NCBI GenBank assembly: GCA_013396655.1
Contig: WBMV01001018.1
Span: 1,630,778-1,694,777, forward strand
Source of the DNA: Campylorhamphus procurvoides
Taxonomy: Eukaryota > Chordata > Aves > Passeriformes > Dendrocolaptidae
Direction of reading: 5' to 3'
DNA length: 64,000 nucleotides
The notes under the pieces are model-generated. The model made no database searches. It was not told the DNA's origin and saw only the letters and a list, made by a program, of their open reading frames with translations. Of this stretch, positions 13,001-24,927 are shown piece by piece (the first letter of the stretch is position 1; the number at the start of each line of letters is the position of its first letter). Both the position numbers and the translations under genes were made by a program.

Positions 13001-15615
13001 TGAACATGTGAAAAGCACACAAGCAGAGAAACACAGCTGATACTACCCAAAATTTCTGTATCTGACCAATCCAGTCTGCACTCAAAACTGGGCTACAAGG
13101 ATCCTCAAGGTCCATGGTGAGGGAAAACTATCAACCATTAGTATGCAAATGCTGAAAATTAAACTCCGTAGAGAAAATATCACTTTCATTTTCCTGCTGC
13201 AAACTGTCAGGACATTAAAAATTTCAAAAGAGCTAGGTTTGCTGCTAGGGCTGGTTGAATAACCAAAGAAACCTCCTCTATGCCCACTGACTGTGTCTCT
13301 ACTTTATAAAAATATTCATCATTACAAGCATGACAACATTTTCCTGTAGGTTTTTCTCTTTACATTGGTTATATTAACAGCACCTTCAAAACAAATGTAT
13401 AAGTCTAGTTCCATTAAAGTGTACCCAAATCACCTAATGGGAAATAAAAATCACTAAAGTTATACCCGACTACTGACACATTGCCCTGTTGTTAACATTT
13501 GTTTAATTTTGAGTTAATTACAGGCACTCCCTGGAAGCCAAGGATATGGAATGTCTCCTTTCAGCCCTGCTGAGAGACCCTCTAACATCGGCCTTTCTTG
13601 CTCAACCAGCTAATCTAGAAAAACTAATTCCTGAAGGAAAAAGAAAAAAGTTCAAATAAATAAACCTGACCTTTGGGCAGTTTACTGGATGTGTCATTGT
13701 CCCCTTCTCCAGGAGTGAAGAAGGATCTGGACGAGCATCTCCTCTGGAAATTCAGAGAACTCACCAAACCAAATGTTCCTGAAAATGGTTTTTGAGGCTG
13801 GCTCAAAGTTCACCACCCACAACTACAAGCAAAGGCCTGATAATCTAGAAGAGAATTATTTTTAATTTCTTATGCCATCCTGCTTATGAAAGCAAGGGAT
13901 TTAAAAGCAGAACTTCATTTTTCCTTTTCTTCTTTCCTCCTACCAAGACAAGGTCCTTCTGGAGGGGATTGTGGAAGACATTCAGCCTGGTGGTGCTCAA
14001 GTCATTAGACCAAATGTTGTTTTGGAGTGTGGGGATGACCAGCTTTTGTAAATCAAGTGGAAGGGCTTGCTAGAGCCAGAAAGCTCCATGTCAAGTCTCC
14101 AGAGGAGAAGCACAGAGAGGAGGATGGAAATGGTTTGGTGGCCTTAGTTCTTGAGTGTTTAATGCAAGTAGGCAGCAAACATGATCCACAATTTTCTGTG
14201 GCCTCCATGCTGTGGTTATTTTCTGCTGAATAGCACAGAAATAAAAGCTTTCATACGTATTTTTGGAAGTAGAATTCTTACAGTGGTAAAATAACAGTAA
14301 TCAAGAGCAAGCTGAATATGGAGTGTAGGAGGATAAGAAAGGTTTTCAGGGCTAGAGGGTCCTGCAGAAGACAAGGAAGTCTGAAGGAAAGATAATGTTT
14401 TAAATGGAGCCTTAAAAGAAACTTCCAGATCTAAAAAATTCTCTTTTGGGATCCATGTGAGACACTTTTGTAAGATGTTTACATGGCATTTTCAGGGATG
14501 TTCTCAGCTGTTAGTGGATTTGTACAACCTGCTCTGATTGTCTCATTTGAATTAGAAAGCCATGGGCACTCAGGATAATTCCTCCCTGCACCTGCACCTC
14601 CACAGAGGAATAATTCCTTGTCATGTAATGCCAAGATGGAATAACGTTGGTGGCCCAGATCAAGGATAATATGTCACGTACTTGAAGAAGTGATTGAACA
14701 CATAAAAAGTAGCCAGCAGACAGCCAGACAGCTAGCTGGGATATAGCTGGATGCTAAAATTCACATCTGTTTCCCAGTCTCATCCAAATACGATGATCAG
14801 ATTCCCAATTCTGCCTCAGTCTCAAAGATAAAAAGTAATTAGAAAGTAAAAATGCTGAAGAAACAGTGAGTGTACACGTTTGCTATCCTATAGTATGTTT
14901 TGTACTTTTCCTTTACTCCAGCAAACTGCAACCAGCAGTCCAGGAATCCTTTGCCTGCACTGTCAGTGCCATTTCTCCTTTAGTCATAAGGACACATATT
15001 TCTGGAGTGTGTCCTTCCAGCAGTGGGGAGGCACCAGCCGTGCTGGGCACACTTGGCATAACCACACTCAAACCACCTGTTAAGGATTTGGTTCTTTATG
15101 TGTACAACGTTCTCTCAGGACTCAAACAAGTTCCTGCCTCTACATTGTTTTTTAAACAATGGCTTTTTTTGCACAGATTGAAACACAATGCTTCAGTGAT
15201 AAAATAAGAATTAGTTAGTAAATAAAGCAGTGCACACACAAAAGGAGAACAAAGCACTCAGATATTTCCCTGTATGTTTTGTTTTCATCCATGCACACAG
15301 TGCAGGAAAACACCTAACTGTATATACGCATACATAGACACTCTCTAGAGCTCATAAGAGGAAATTAGTACAGAACACAAATGCACAGCATTAGTATGTG
15401 AATTTTGATCACAGTGTCAACTGCACCTTTTTCTACTTAGCACTTCTCTTAACTTTTAAAGTCAAAATTTCCCATTGGGTGATATTTATCTGGACATCAA
15501 TAGCAATTTCTCTGTCTTGCCTTATGATATGTTGCTACTAAACTCAACAGCTATAAACTATACAGAGCAAAAGCTTCATCTGTTGATTATAGTCCCAGGA
15601 AGAATCACAGAAGGG

Positions 15616-15629
15616 AAAAAAAAAAAAAA
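15616..15629. repeat. Poly-A tract, 14 bases
   Basis: An uninterrupted A run followed by AG-rich sequence to about 15642. No upstream SINE or processed-gene body was recognised. Confidence 0.75.
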
Positions 15630-16166
15630 GAAGGAAAGAAAATGTTAGCAACAGAAGCACTGGTAGTGCATTGAAAGTAGCAGAGCCACATCCCCCCGTT
15701 GCAGGGACAAGGACACCTGTCCAGAGCAGCTGCAGCAGTGTATGCAGGGGATGAGAGGTCAGTAGCTGGAGAGGCAATCCAAAAGAGCTACTCTTCTGTG
15801 CCTTTTCAATCTTTCCTTATGCTTTTAACCTTTTTAAAACCAGAAAAAACCAAACCAAACCGAAAAACTTTTACAGACAAAGCAAGAAGCTTCCACTGCT
15901 TATGCTGAAACAATCCTGACAGATCATATCTTAAATATCCTTTGTTTCCCACACACAGTTCTAGAGTTAACCTGTCAGATCTCTGGGACAAGGGCAATCT
16001 TTTGTTCTTTGCCTGTATGTACTGAATAATGCAGTGTCCTGCTTTGTGACTGGGCTCCCGAGTGCTATGATGTAATACAAATAATGAATGGCAGCACTTA
16101 ATTTTTAATTTAAAATAAAATTGTCAAAAGTGATTGCTAATTTTAGACTTATCAACCAGAACCAGC

Positions 16167-16191
16167 TGGGATCTCATTTTAGGAGATCCCA
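16167..16191. repeat. Perfect inverted repeat, 9-bp arms, 7-base loop
   Basis: TGGGATCTC (16167-16175) is separated by ATTTTAG from its exact complement GAGATCCCA (16183-16191). Flanking bases do not pair. It could fold as a short hairpin. It is not long enough for a microRNA precursor and has no T-run of a kind that would matter here. Confidence 0.85.
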
Positions 16192-19100
16192 AACATCTAC
16201 GCTCTCAGATAATTCAAGTGCAGCTGGAGTGCTCAGATTGAGCACCCAATATCCTCAGCCCCAAAATTAATTGAGGATTTTGAAAGTGCTGGCTCAAATT
16301 TTAGCACATTTTGTTGATTATCCTTTTGAGGGGCCTGTTCTTCCTGCATTCACCATGCAAGGCAAAGGGGGCAACCCCCTTTTCTTCTGCGCTGCTTCAA
16401 TAACCCCTTTCTCTTTGAAAGGACAGCTGCAATTTAAGACTCACTTGAGGATGCCCAAAGAATCACGCAACCTATCCCCCCAAAATCTGCCTGTCTTTCC
16501 CCCTCAGCTGTATTTCTCCCCATGCCATTCTCTGCCCATTTCCTGGGCATCTTCCAACAATTTCCTCCAGCAAAGCGAGCTGGGACAAAGCTGCCTTGGA
16601 TGCTGCCGCTGTTCTTGGATGGTCAACAAAGGGTGCTAATGGACATGGCAGCTGGCTTTCTCCCTCTTGAGGCTAAACATTTTCCCTGCACTAACTCCAC
16701 ACTCGACTGATCCAAAAGCTGACAGCTGTGAGTTTGTCCTGAAACCACGCTGCAGTGGCTGCTGCCATTTCACAATATAACTCTCCTTTCTCATGTGGAG
16801 TCAGTGCCAAGCACACAGCACTTGGGGGGCCACACACCACGGACAAAGAGCTGAGAGAAACAAGCACGTTCCATTTCAGTGACATTACCAGCACTTGCCC
16901 TCTTTATTTGGAGGCTCTGAGCTAAACAAGAGGCTAAAACGAACCTGAGGCATTTGAAAAGCTGTGCAGGTAAAATCTGCTTTTGCGTGAATGACAAATA
17001 GGTAGAATTATAGAATCTAGTGGAGATTTAACTGGATTAGCTCTTAGCACCAGAGTTTATTTTATTAATATTCAAAGTGTACTTCCAGTCTCTTCCACAA
17101 GGAGTGAGCTGAGAAGAGTTCAGAGCAAAAACCTGGAGGATGCCCCTGAAATGATGTGTGTGCAGTGAGAGCTGCAAGGAACTCAAAAGTTAGGGCAGTA
17201 TTTCACTTCTGAGTCCTGTTCCCACTCTGTAGAGCTGGATGCTTTACTTCTGCTTCTCAGACCACTGAACTAAGGAAAGCGCAGTAAGTGAAATATGTAA
17301 CCTGTCAGGAAATTCACAGAGTAAACTCAACACGGGCTGTATGTGGAGTGCAGTATAGCAACAGTTGTCACTTCACAGCACTCCCTTATATTTCTGTGTC
17401 CATTTCATTCCTAAGGCCTGACATATAGCCAAACCGTGAAGAGAAAAATGAGCAAATCATTACTGATTATATTCCATTAAGTCTCTAGAAAACTGAACAG
17501 CCCACCTGATTTTGGCAGATAAATAAGTGTTTCAGAAGCTAAGCTGATCCCAGTGACCGTTTCATTTTTCTGAGCATTTTGAAAATGTTTGTATGTCTCA
17601 CAAAATTCATTAACATCTGGAGGAAATCAGAGCAACAACTAAGTTTTATATCCTATTTTCAGTAAGTAAATGGAATATCAAATATTTTCAGAAGCTAAAA
17701 ATTCAGCTGTAAAATATTCACCAGAAATAAAGCAGGAGCAATTATCAGAAGTGCTAACAACTCTCAGGAATTCCAGCATCTGTGGAAGTCAGGCTCCTTC
17801 TCACTTCCATGCCTGCACATGACCCTGACAGCCCTGGGTAACTGCAGGTGCCACACCTGACATTTCCAGCTCCTCATCTCAGCAGCCAATTCATTTTGAA
17901 AGCTCAAATTATTTTCTCTCTCTGAAGTTCTTATAATAGCTTATTTGTGAAAAAGACCAGTGGGAATCGATTCCTCGAAGCCAAAACTCAGGGCTCAAGA
18001 AAATACGCACACATTTATCACAACAATGTGTTGCTGGGAAAAGCAATATTACTGTAGCCAATCTGGGAAACAATGAGTGTGGGGAGAGGTGCAGCACACC
18101 CTGCTCACCAGTGCCAGAAACATTTCATGCTGGAAGACAGGGCTGCTTCAATGTTTTTCTCTTTTTTTTTTCCTTTTAGGGGAATCAAAACTAATTTAAA
18201 CAAGAATGGTGAAGGTCTCTTACATTTGATATTTACATGCCACTTTTTTATTCTTTTAATAATTCACTTAGCATTAGGGGAAAAGGGTGTTTCTTAGGCT
18301 GCTGGAAGATTCCACAGCCACAGTTGCCAACACCCAGATGATGAGCAGAAGAGCTGAAGCTCAGGCAGCAGCACCAGTGACTTCTCCTCACTTCTCTCAG
18401 CCAAGTCCCTCAGCCTTGAAGATCTCAGCTGCATCAGGAGCTGGGTTTTCAATCTTCCCAGCTCAGATGGTCTTTGAGACTGTCAAAGGGTGTTAATTGT
18501 GTCTGACTGTAGCCTGAGGCTTGGGATGTGAGCACTTGCCTATTAGGAATGAACTTTCACATTGCTGCAAACCTGGGCCAGCCTTGAAACAATAATGAAG
18601 AATTAGACATCCTTACATTTCTCCCTGTCACTTGTCACCGGGGTCCCCAAACACTGCTGCTCTGGCTTCATTTTATTTCCATAGGGGGATAAGCTGGGGA
18701 GTGTTGCTATCTCTCTGGGAAGGATGGAATGAACCACCAAGGGGCTGCAGGGATGGCATGAGACTGGTTCTCTCACTCCTTTTTTTCCCCTCATATATCC
18801 ACACTGACATTGTGAAAATCTCTCTGAATATGAACAAAAGTGGGATGAAAGGAGCTCAGAGTGTTTCAAGGAATTTCTGTGAAAAGAGAGATCTACTGAT
18901 CACCCACCTTCAGTGCAAGAGGAACCAGGTACTGATACTCTCAGTGGCCCCTGGAGGAACCTTCTTAATTCCACTGATTCTTGAGACTCACCAGCCCTAA
19001 TCCCAAAAGATCACCTCTCAAAAATCCCTCCATATCCTACTCCTGTGGAAAAATCACAGGGGGAAAGAAGGCAGGTGGTGTTCAGGCTATGCTCATTCTC

Positions 19101-22100
19101 CCATGGGAGTATCCCAGAAGCCACGTGGGGAAAGCCCCTTGAAGGAAAACCCGTAGTTTTTAAACTCCATCTTTCTTCTCAAGAACTTCTTCATTTCTTG
19201 TGCTCTCTGTTTATTTAGGAAACTGCTCAAGTTCCTTCACATTGCATGCTCTAAAAGTCACTCATTAATGGTTCTTTCTTACTTGCATTGATTTAAGAGA
19301 AAAAATACTATTTTCATCTCCTATTAAATTATCAATATATCCATTCTATACTCAATTTAGAGTGTTGAATCACAATTTCAAAATAAAAATGAAAATGCAA
19401 CGTGATGCAATGGTCATTTTCCATTCCTAACCTCAGAATTTTCTGAGAATTGCCAATTGCTTATTATGTAAAATTGTGTATTTCAAGGACATGAAAAGGG
19501 CTAAAGGGAATATAACAGATTTTTCTCTTTTCCTCCCTTCAGTAAGCCAGAGAAAGGGAGCACAATCACAGCAAATATCTAGTTCTTCTGATATATTTCA
19601 TAAAGTACTATTTTGTCTGTGTAAAGTAACCAACAGTGGGATTTGCTGTAAAGCTGAACTGGGAAATGGATGGGGTTTAAATGCTGAATAAGGAAAAAAA
19701 ATAATTCTATCATTTCAGATCAAAATAGGGCACAGCATAAAGACAGGATTTTGAATTTAAATGAAAACTTGTAACTCAGGCCAGTAAAATTATTGAATAT
19801 ACTGTCTAAGAATGTATTCCTTTTGCTGTTCACAACACATTTCTAAGCAGATTTCTTTGTATGAATCAGGTCACAATTAGTGGACCCTGGGTGAGAAGAA
19901 ATCTCAACATCAGAGTTGCTGATGGGGTATTCATTTTACTCTGCATTATTCATGATGTGCAATTGGTCAGCTAAAATCACGGTATCACTTCTGCTCCTGC
20001 TGAAGACAAAACACTTGGAAACTGAAGAATAAGCAATGTGCTTACTCATCTCAAGAGATCTTTGCTTCTAAGTGGCTAGGGGTACTTTTAGACAAAGAAC
20101 AATCATTCCACCAACAAATCCAGCTTAAAACCAGCCAATGTGGCAAAGAACAGAAAAGCCCTCTAAATCCCAATAATTTTCAGACCTAGGTCACAGACCA
20201 GACAAATAGATGACGCAGTCTGATCTACAGCAGAAGCACATTCCTGCTCCAGAGCAAGGTGCTGGGGGGGAATGACACGTAAAAATCTCAAACTGAGAAG
20301 CAAACATGGAAAGGGGAATGGAGAGGTCTAGATGTAAGTCTCCTACCAGGCACAGATTACTAAATGTGTGTAACCAATACATGGTCCTTAACTGACCCTT
20401 CCTCATACTGTAACTCACTGTTCTGCTGCTACAGCTCAGCCCTCTTCAGTAAAGACATACGTGTAGACACTGTCACCTTCTCCATTTCTGTGGTACTTAT
20501 TTGCACCATCACAAACGGATGTTACACTTTGCTTTACCAGTGAAAAACACCAGTTTAGTCCTGACAAATAAGCCAACATTGAAGCAGATGCATTTCTTCA
20601 GCAGTTACTTTAAAATGGATATTTTTTCACTGCATTATTAAAAGGGGCTTTGGTCAATCAGACACAGTATCCTTGTTGCTGAGTCTTGATTGCTTCCATG
20701 ACAACAATGCTCTTTCATAGCAAGAGTATCCTCACATATAATTAAGGATGCTATATGCTTGTTTATAGAGTTTAACAGACAACCTGAAGAACCCATTGTG
20801 TTTCTTCAGTTGGAGTCTCTGAACAGTTAAATGACAAATATTCCAGCTTTAGGTAACCTCATGTTCTGCTCTGCAATAGAGCTGTGTGCACAGCTGCTCT
20901 TAAAGCTCTGGAATTGTCCATTCAAACAGCATTGGACACTACTGACGTGTTTGTGCTGCTGCCATCAGGATGCATCAACATGTGGGCTGTTCCTGAGGTT
21001 TCCTCTTGGAACTTGGGGCAAAGTCTTGACTATTTTTGCATTTGAGACTTTAATTCATACCCAGGGTAACAATTTTTTTGTACTTCAGTACTGATGTGAC
21101 GATATCAAGGACTTTGACACAGAAGAATCTGGAGTTCAAGAGTAAAATCATTTAATGAATGCACAGCACATGCCTTATTCATTATGCTGAATCCAGCCCA
21201 GGAGCTGGGCAATGCATACACTAATTCTCTATTAGAAATGTTATTCTACATTCCTCATTTGTAAAATAGCTTTAAAAAAAATTAAAAAACCCCAAGTTGT
21301 TTGGCTAAAATAGCTTTCAGACCATTTTGAACTTTCCTAGTATGTTTTTAAAAGCAGGAGATAATCCTTTTTCACAGCTATTGTGTTTTATTCTGTTGAA
21401 GGTTGCTGGCTGTAAAACACTGTACCTCCCTTTAAACTTTTCCATATAACTTGATTAGACAGCAGTAATCTCTAATGCTTTCATGTGCAAATTTAGGAGT
21501 GACCCGGAACAAGAGTTTCCTTCATCCCCATAGCAACCAGGACGATGGAAGAATGCCACTCACCAGGCAATGCAAGGCAAATTTCACCCCTTTGATGTTA
21601 ATTAACAAATTGCTTTCTGAAAAGTCAATGCATTTTTCTTCTTTAAATGTTTGTGATAAATTTTTAATATGTCTGAAAAATGAAAGAATTGCAGAAGCAC
21701 GGGCTGCTGACAGGTGAAGAGTCGACTGAGGCCTTGGCACTGGTGCTACAGGAAGGGTTTGCATCAACTGGCTGCTAAGAAATCACCAGGGGTGAATTTT
21801 GGGACTTGGGAGTTGAGGACTGATACCTTCAGCTAGTCCAGACCATTTCTAATGCACACAGTGATGGGGGCCTGTAAGGAAATGCTCCATTCATTTACAG
21901 TTTCTGGCATGCAAAAATAATGAGACAATACAGGAAAAACAAATTTAGGATGAGGTTATAAGAATATCCTAAACAATTTTGAAATACTTAGCATGGAGAT
22001 CACTTCTGATGTATACATTTTGTTTGCATAGTTCTTAGACTTTGTTACTCTTCTTCCTCCTTCCCCCACTGTGCTAATGCTTTAGAAGAGCTATCAGTTC

Positions 22101-22645
22101 TTAGAAAATTCCTTTAGGGACTATTGAACTGCTCCTAATTTTGCTGATAAGAGAAGGCTTGAAAGCGTTCAGCTCACCAAGAAACCCCAGGAGAGCTCCT
22201 ACTATGAAGGACTACACTGACTCACTGGGTAAGATGCTCAACTTAACCAGAGAACATGTTTTCCTTTCTGTCCCCATTTGTTTGGGGCTTTTTTGATCAT
22301 CCAGGAGATATGAGCTACACCTTCATTTCAGAGGTGAGCTGAATAGCCCAGTAAAGTTCAAGTGAAGCAACCACACTAAATCCTCTAAACAAACTGATTT
22401 CATTGCTATGTGGGGTGTTCTCACCCCACTCTGTTACTTTCACCTCTATCTTCTGTTTCCAGGTATAAACGCTCTCCTAAATAATGTCTGTGCCCCCAGA
22501 GCAGCTTTCCCTTCGAGGGGGTGCTGCAACCTGAGTTACCTGCAGCACAGAAAGCTCAGACTCTCTTCCCTGGGGACAAGCAGGACCTCCCCTGGGGTCC
22601 CAGCATGTCCAGGCTCTGAGCAGGGCTCTGCTGTCCTTGTCTTGG
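16192..22645. other. Non-coding stretch, no gene seen
   Basis: The longest frames are 16271-16639 plus and 18632-19000 plus (122 codons each). Neither has a recognisable domain and both have antisense competitors or lie in C+T-rich patches. The segment 16995-17050 has a faint CR1-like word but cannot be aligned further. The rest is ordinary A+T-rich single-copy DNA. Confidence 0.7.
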
Positions 22646-22792
22646 GAGCTTTTCAAGACCAGGCTGGAGCAAACCCTGAGCGACCCTGGCTGACCTCAGG
22701 GCTGCCCCTGCTGGAACCAGGCACATGGCATTTGCAGCCTCCTGAGGTCCCTACCCGACTAAAAAGCCAGACTAAATGATAGGATTCTTTTA
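22646..22792 (+). mobile_element. Diverged CR1 LINE 3'-end fragment, plus orientation
   Basis: GAGCTTTTCAAGACCAGGCT at 22646 onward, then GAGCAAACCCTGAGCGACC, GGGCTGCCCCTG, CCTGAGGTCCCTACCC and a final AAATGATAGGATTCTTTT follow, in order, the landmarks of an avian CR1 3' tail: the 'caagaccaggctggat' word, the 'gaggtcccttccaac' word and the ATGATTCT-like terminus. The copy is more diverged than the one at 8505 and therefore older. G+C-rich sequence back to about 22499 may belong to it but cannot be anchored. The 123-codon plus-strand frame at 22408-22779 runs into this repeat and is not a gene. Confidence 0.75.
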
Positions 22793-23700
22793 TCTGATGT
22801 GAAGATAGACACAACAGATGTCCATCCACAAGTCGCCAGATATTATGGCAAAAGGTAAATGAACAAGAAGCAAATTTAAGAAATCCACATTTTTGTTGTC
22901 ACTCACTGCCCCAAATTACCTTTACCTGCAGCTGAACTGAAAACAAGGCTCTGAGTGGAGACTAAAATGTGAGTTTCCAGTGCCCAGCAATGCCACATTT
23001 CCACCAGGAGACCTTCCCTCCCCTGAAAGTTCCAGGAGCCTTTGCTGCAGCCCCATTGCACCTCTGTGTCTGTTAGAACTTGTGCCATAAACCCCATGAT
23101 GTTGTTTTAACATACATTACAGTGAAAGATTCTCTCCACCCATCAATTAAAAAATTGCAGAATAATTTTCACTTGCCCTGTATTTCTGTATGATCTTATT
23201 TAACAAACTTGCTCTTCAGCACAGCATGAGAAGTCCATTAGAAGAGTGATATGCAAGAACCCCACCAAAGTTGGATATTTGAAGATGCTTGGGAACCCCT
23301 TGTGCCCAATCCAAATGTTAAGCACAAATTTAAATTAATTTTCTGAAACAACAACTTTAAGATATGAGTTTAAGAGTCCGTGTGACCCTGTATCCTGAAA
23401 AACATTTAGCTCATAATTCAGTATCTGCAATTGAAATCCTCCTTGCATGCAGTGATATGAAAAGCACTTCTTTCTCCAAGACTTGCTCTATTTCCTAAAG
23501 AGGACAGTTTCAGAGACTCTAAAAGTCTTGATGTGATGTGCTCAATTTTCTCTTTCTTAATAATTCCCTTTTTTTCCAATTATCTTTTTTTTTAAATTTT
23601 AAATATTAAACCCTGTATTTTGACAAGACCTTTTAGTCAAACAGCTTTAATTATTTTCTAACAGACAGGTTTTCAGCATTGCCTTTCCATAATAATTTCT

Positions 23701-23753
23701 ATACTTATATAAATAAATAAGTATATATTTATATGCATATTTATATATACACC
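23701..23753. repeat. A+T-rich tract with 8-bp inverted repeat
   Basis: ATACTTAT (23701-23708) pairs with ATAAGTAT (23717-23724), followed by further alternating A/T sequence to about 23753. This probably arose as low-complexity DNA. Confidence 0.6.
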
Positions 23754-24210
23754 TGTTTATGAATATATGCTGTGTTTCTGAAAAATAGGACTCCACAAGA
23801 GAAAAATGATTTATATTTTTTTTAGCCATCTGAGAAAGTGCCACTCCTATCTTTTAATTAGAGTGGTGCAGGCAGGGGGAGTAATCATGTTTTCTTGGAA
23901 ACCCATGAAAATATGCATATGCAACACAGTAAATAAAATTAAAATAAACACGAGATTTTGAATTCTATTTACTGGAAGTGGCTGGCTTAACTGTGCTCCT
24001 GCTCAGCCTTGTATGAATCATGCTAATGTATGAATTCATTCCATACAGTATGATTATTTTGCCAAGCAATATACTTATACAAAAACTCTTACCAGAACTT
24101 CCCAGAGCAACCAGTCACATAAATTCATATCTCAGAATGAAAAGAGAAATCAGAATGTAGTCTTATATGGATCTACATAAGGATTGCTCCCAATATCCTA
24201 AATTTAAACC

Positions 24211-24225
24211 AATATATATATATAA
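24211..24225. repeat. (AT)n microsatellite
   Basis: An alternating A/T run of about 14 bases, immediately followed by AAGCTTT. Confidence 0.75.
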
Positions 24226-24727
24226 GCTTTGTATGATTACTTTCTACATTAACATACTAAATGAACATTACTGTTAGAATTTACCAGGAAAATAACTAGA
24301 GTCAGAGAAAAGTAGAGCACACTGGATAACTCCCTGAGAGTTCATCTCTATGTTTCTTACATTTTTCCTGCACACTTCTGTTACAGGTGGTACCAAAAAA
24401 CTGTTAGATTTTATCTGAACTATATACAATATATTACATGAGGTGAAAGTATGCATTTTGATAAGCATTAAGATGTAATAGTTTCTAAAGGGTCTGCCAG
24501 CAATTTAGGCTGGGCCCAACTTGCACATATAAGGAGACAGAGAAGTGGATATTCAGTAAAATATAGAATATTGTCCATGAACATCACTGCTGGAACATTA
24601 TTTTCTACATCTACTATTTTCTATCTATGGGAAATAAATTAACCTCACAGTTCTGGGAAAACAATCAAGTGCCTGAAAGGTCCAGATTCTTTGGAGTTGG
24701 AGTCACAATTTAAACGAAAGACAAAAT

Positions 24728-24753
24728 TTATATATATATAAATATATATATAT
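24728..24753. repeat. (AT)n microsatellite with one interruption
   Basis: Two alternating T/A runs separated by an extra A at about 24741. This is the longest AT dinucleotide tract in the window and a likely length-variable site. Confidence 0.8.
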
Positions 24754-24885
24754 GCTGTGCACTGCAGTTCACCTGTGTGAGCAGTAACAGTGCACACCTC
24801 CCTCAGAGAATACTGAGTGAAACTTGCCAAAGTAATAAGGCTTCATGTGGATTTCAATTTGCATTCTTTGTTATTATGAATGAAA

Positions 24886-24927
24886 AAAAAACCAAAAACA
24901 ACCACACAAAAAAAAGAAAGAAAAACC
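24886..24927. repeat. A-rich low-complexity tract
   Basis: A runs broken by CC, C and G residues, ending in AAAGAAAGAAAAACC. No SINE or retroposed gene body was recognised beside it. Confidence 0.7.

Larger units (their letters stand above)
8616..16166. other. Long non-coding stretch, no gene seen
   Basis: Mostly A+T-rich single-copy DNA. More G+C-rich patches at about 9120-9480, 9700-9860 and 12820-13000 carry the longest frames (115-117 codons, minus strand), but none has a recognisable protein signature. A small cluster of transcription-factor-like words lies at 10025-10062. A-rich tracts occur at 12182-12192 and 15616-15642. Nothing else was seen. Confidence 0.7.

Noticed and set aside
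16995..17050. Possible CR1 fragment (AATTATAGAATCTAG)
   Set aside because: Too short and diverged to separate from chance.
22408..22779. 123-codon plus-strand frame
   Set aside because: Its 3' half is a CR1 LINE tail.
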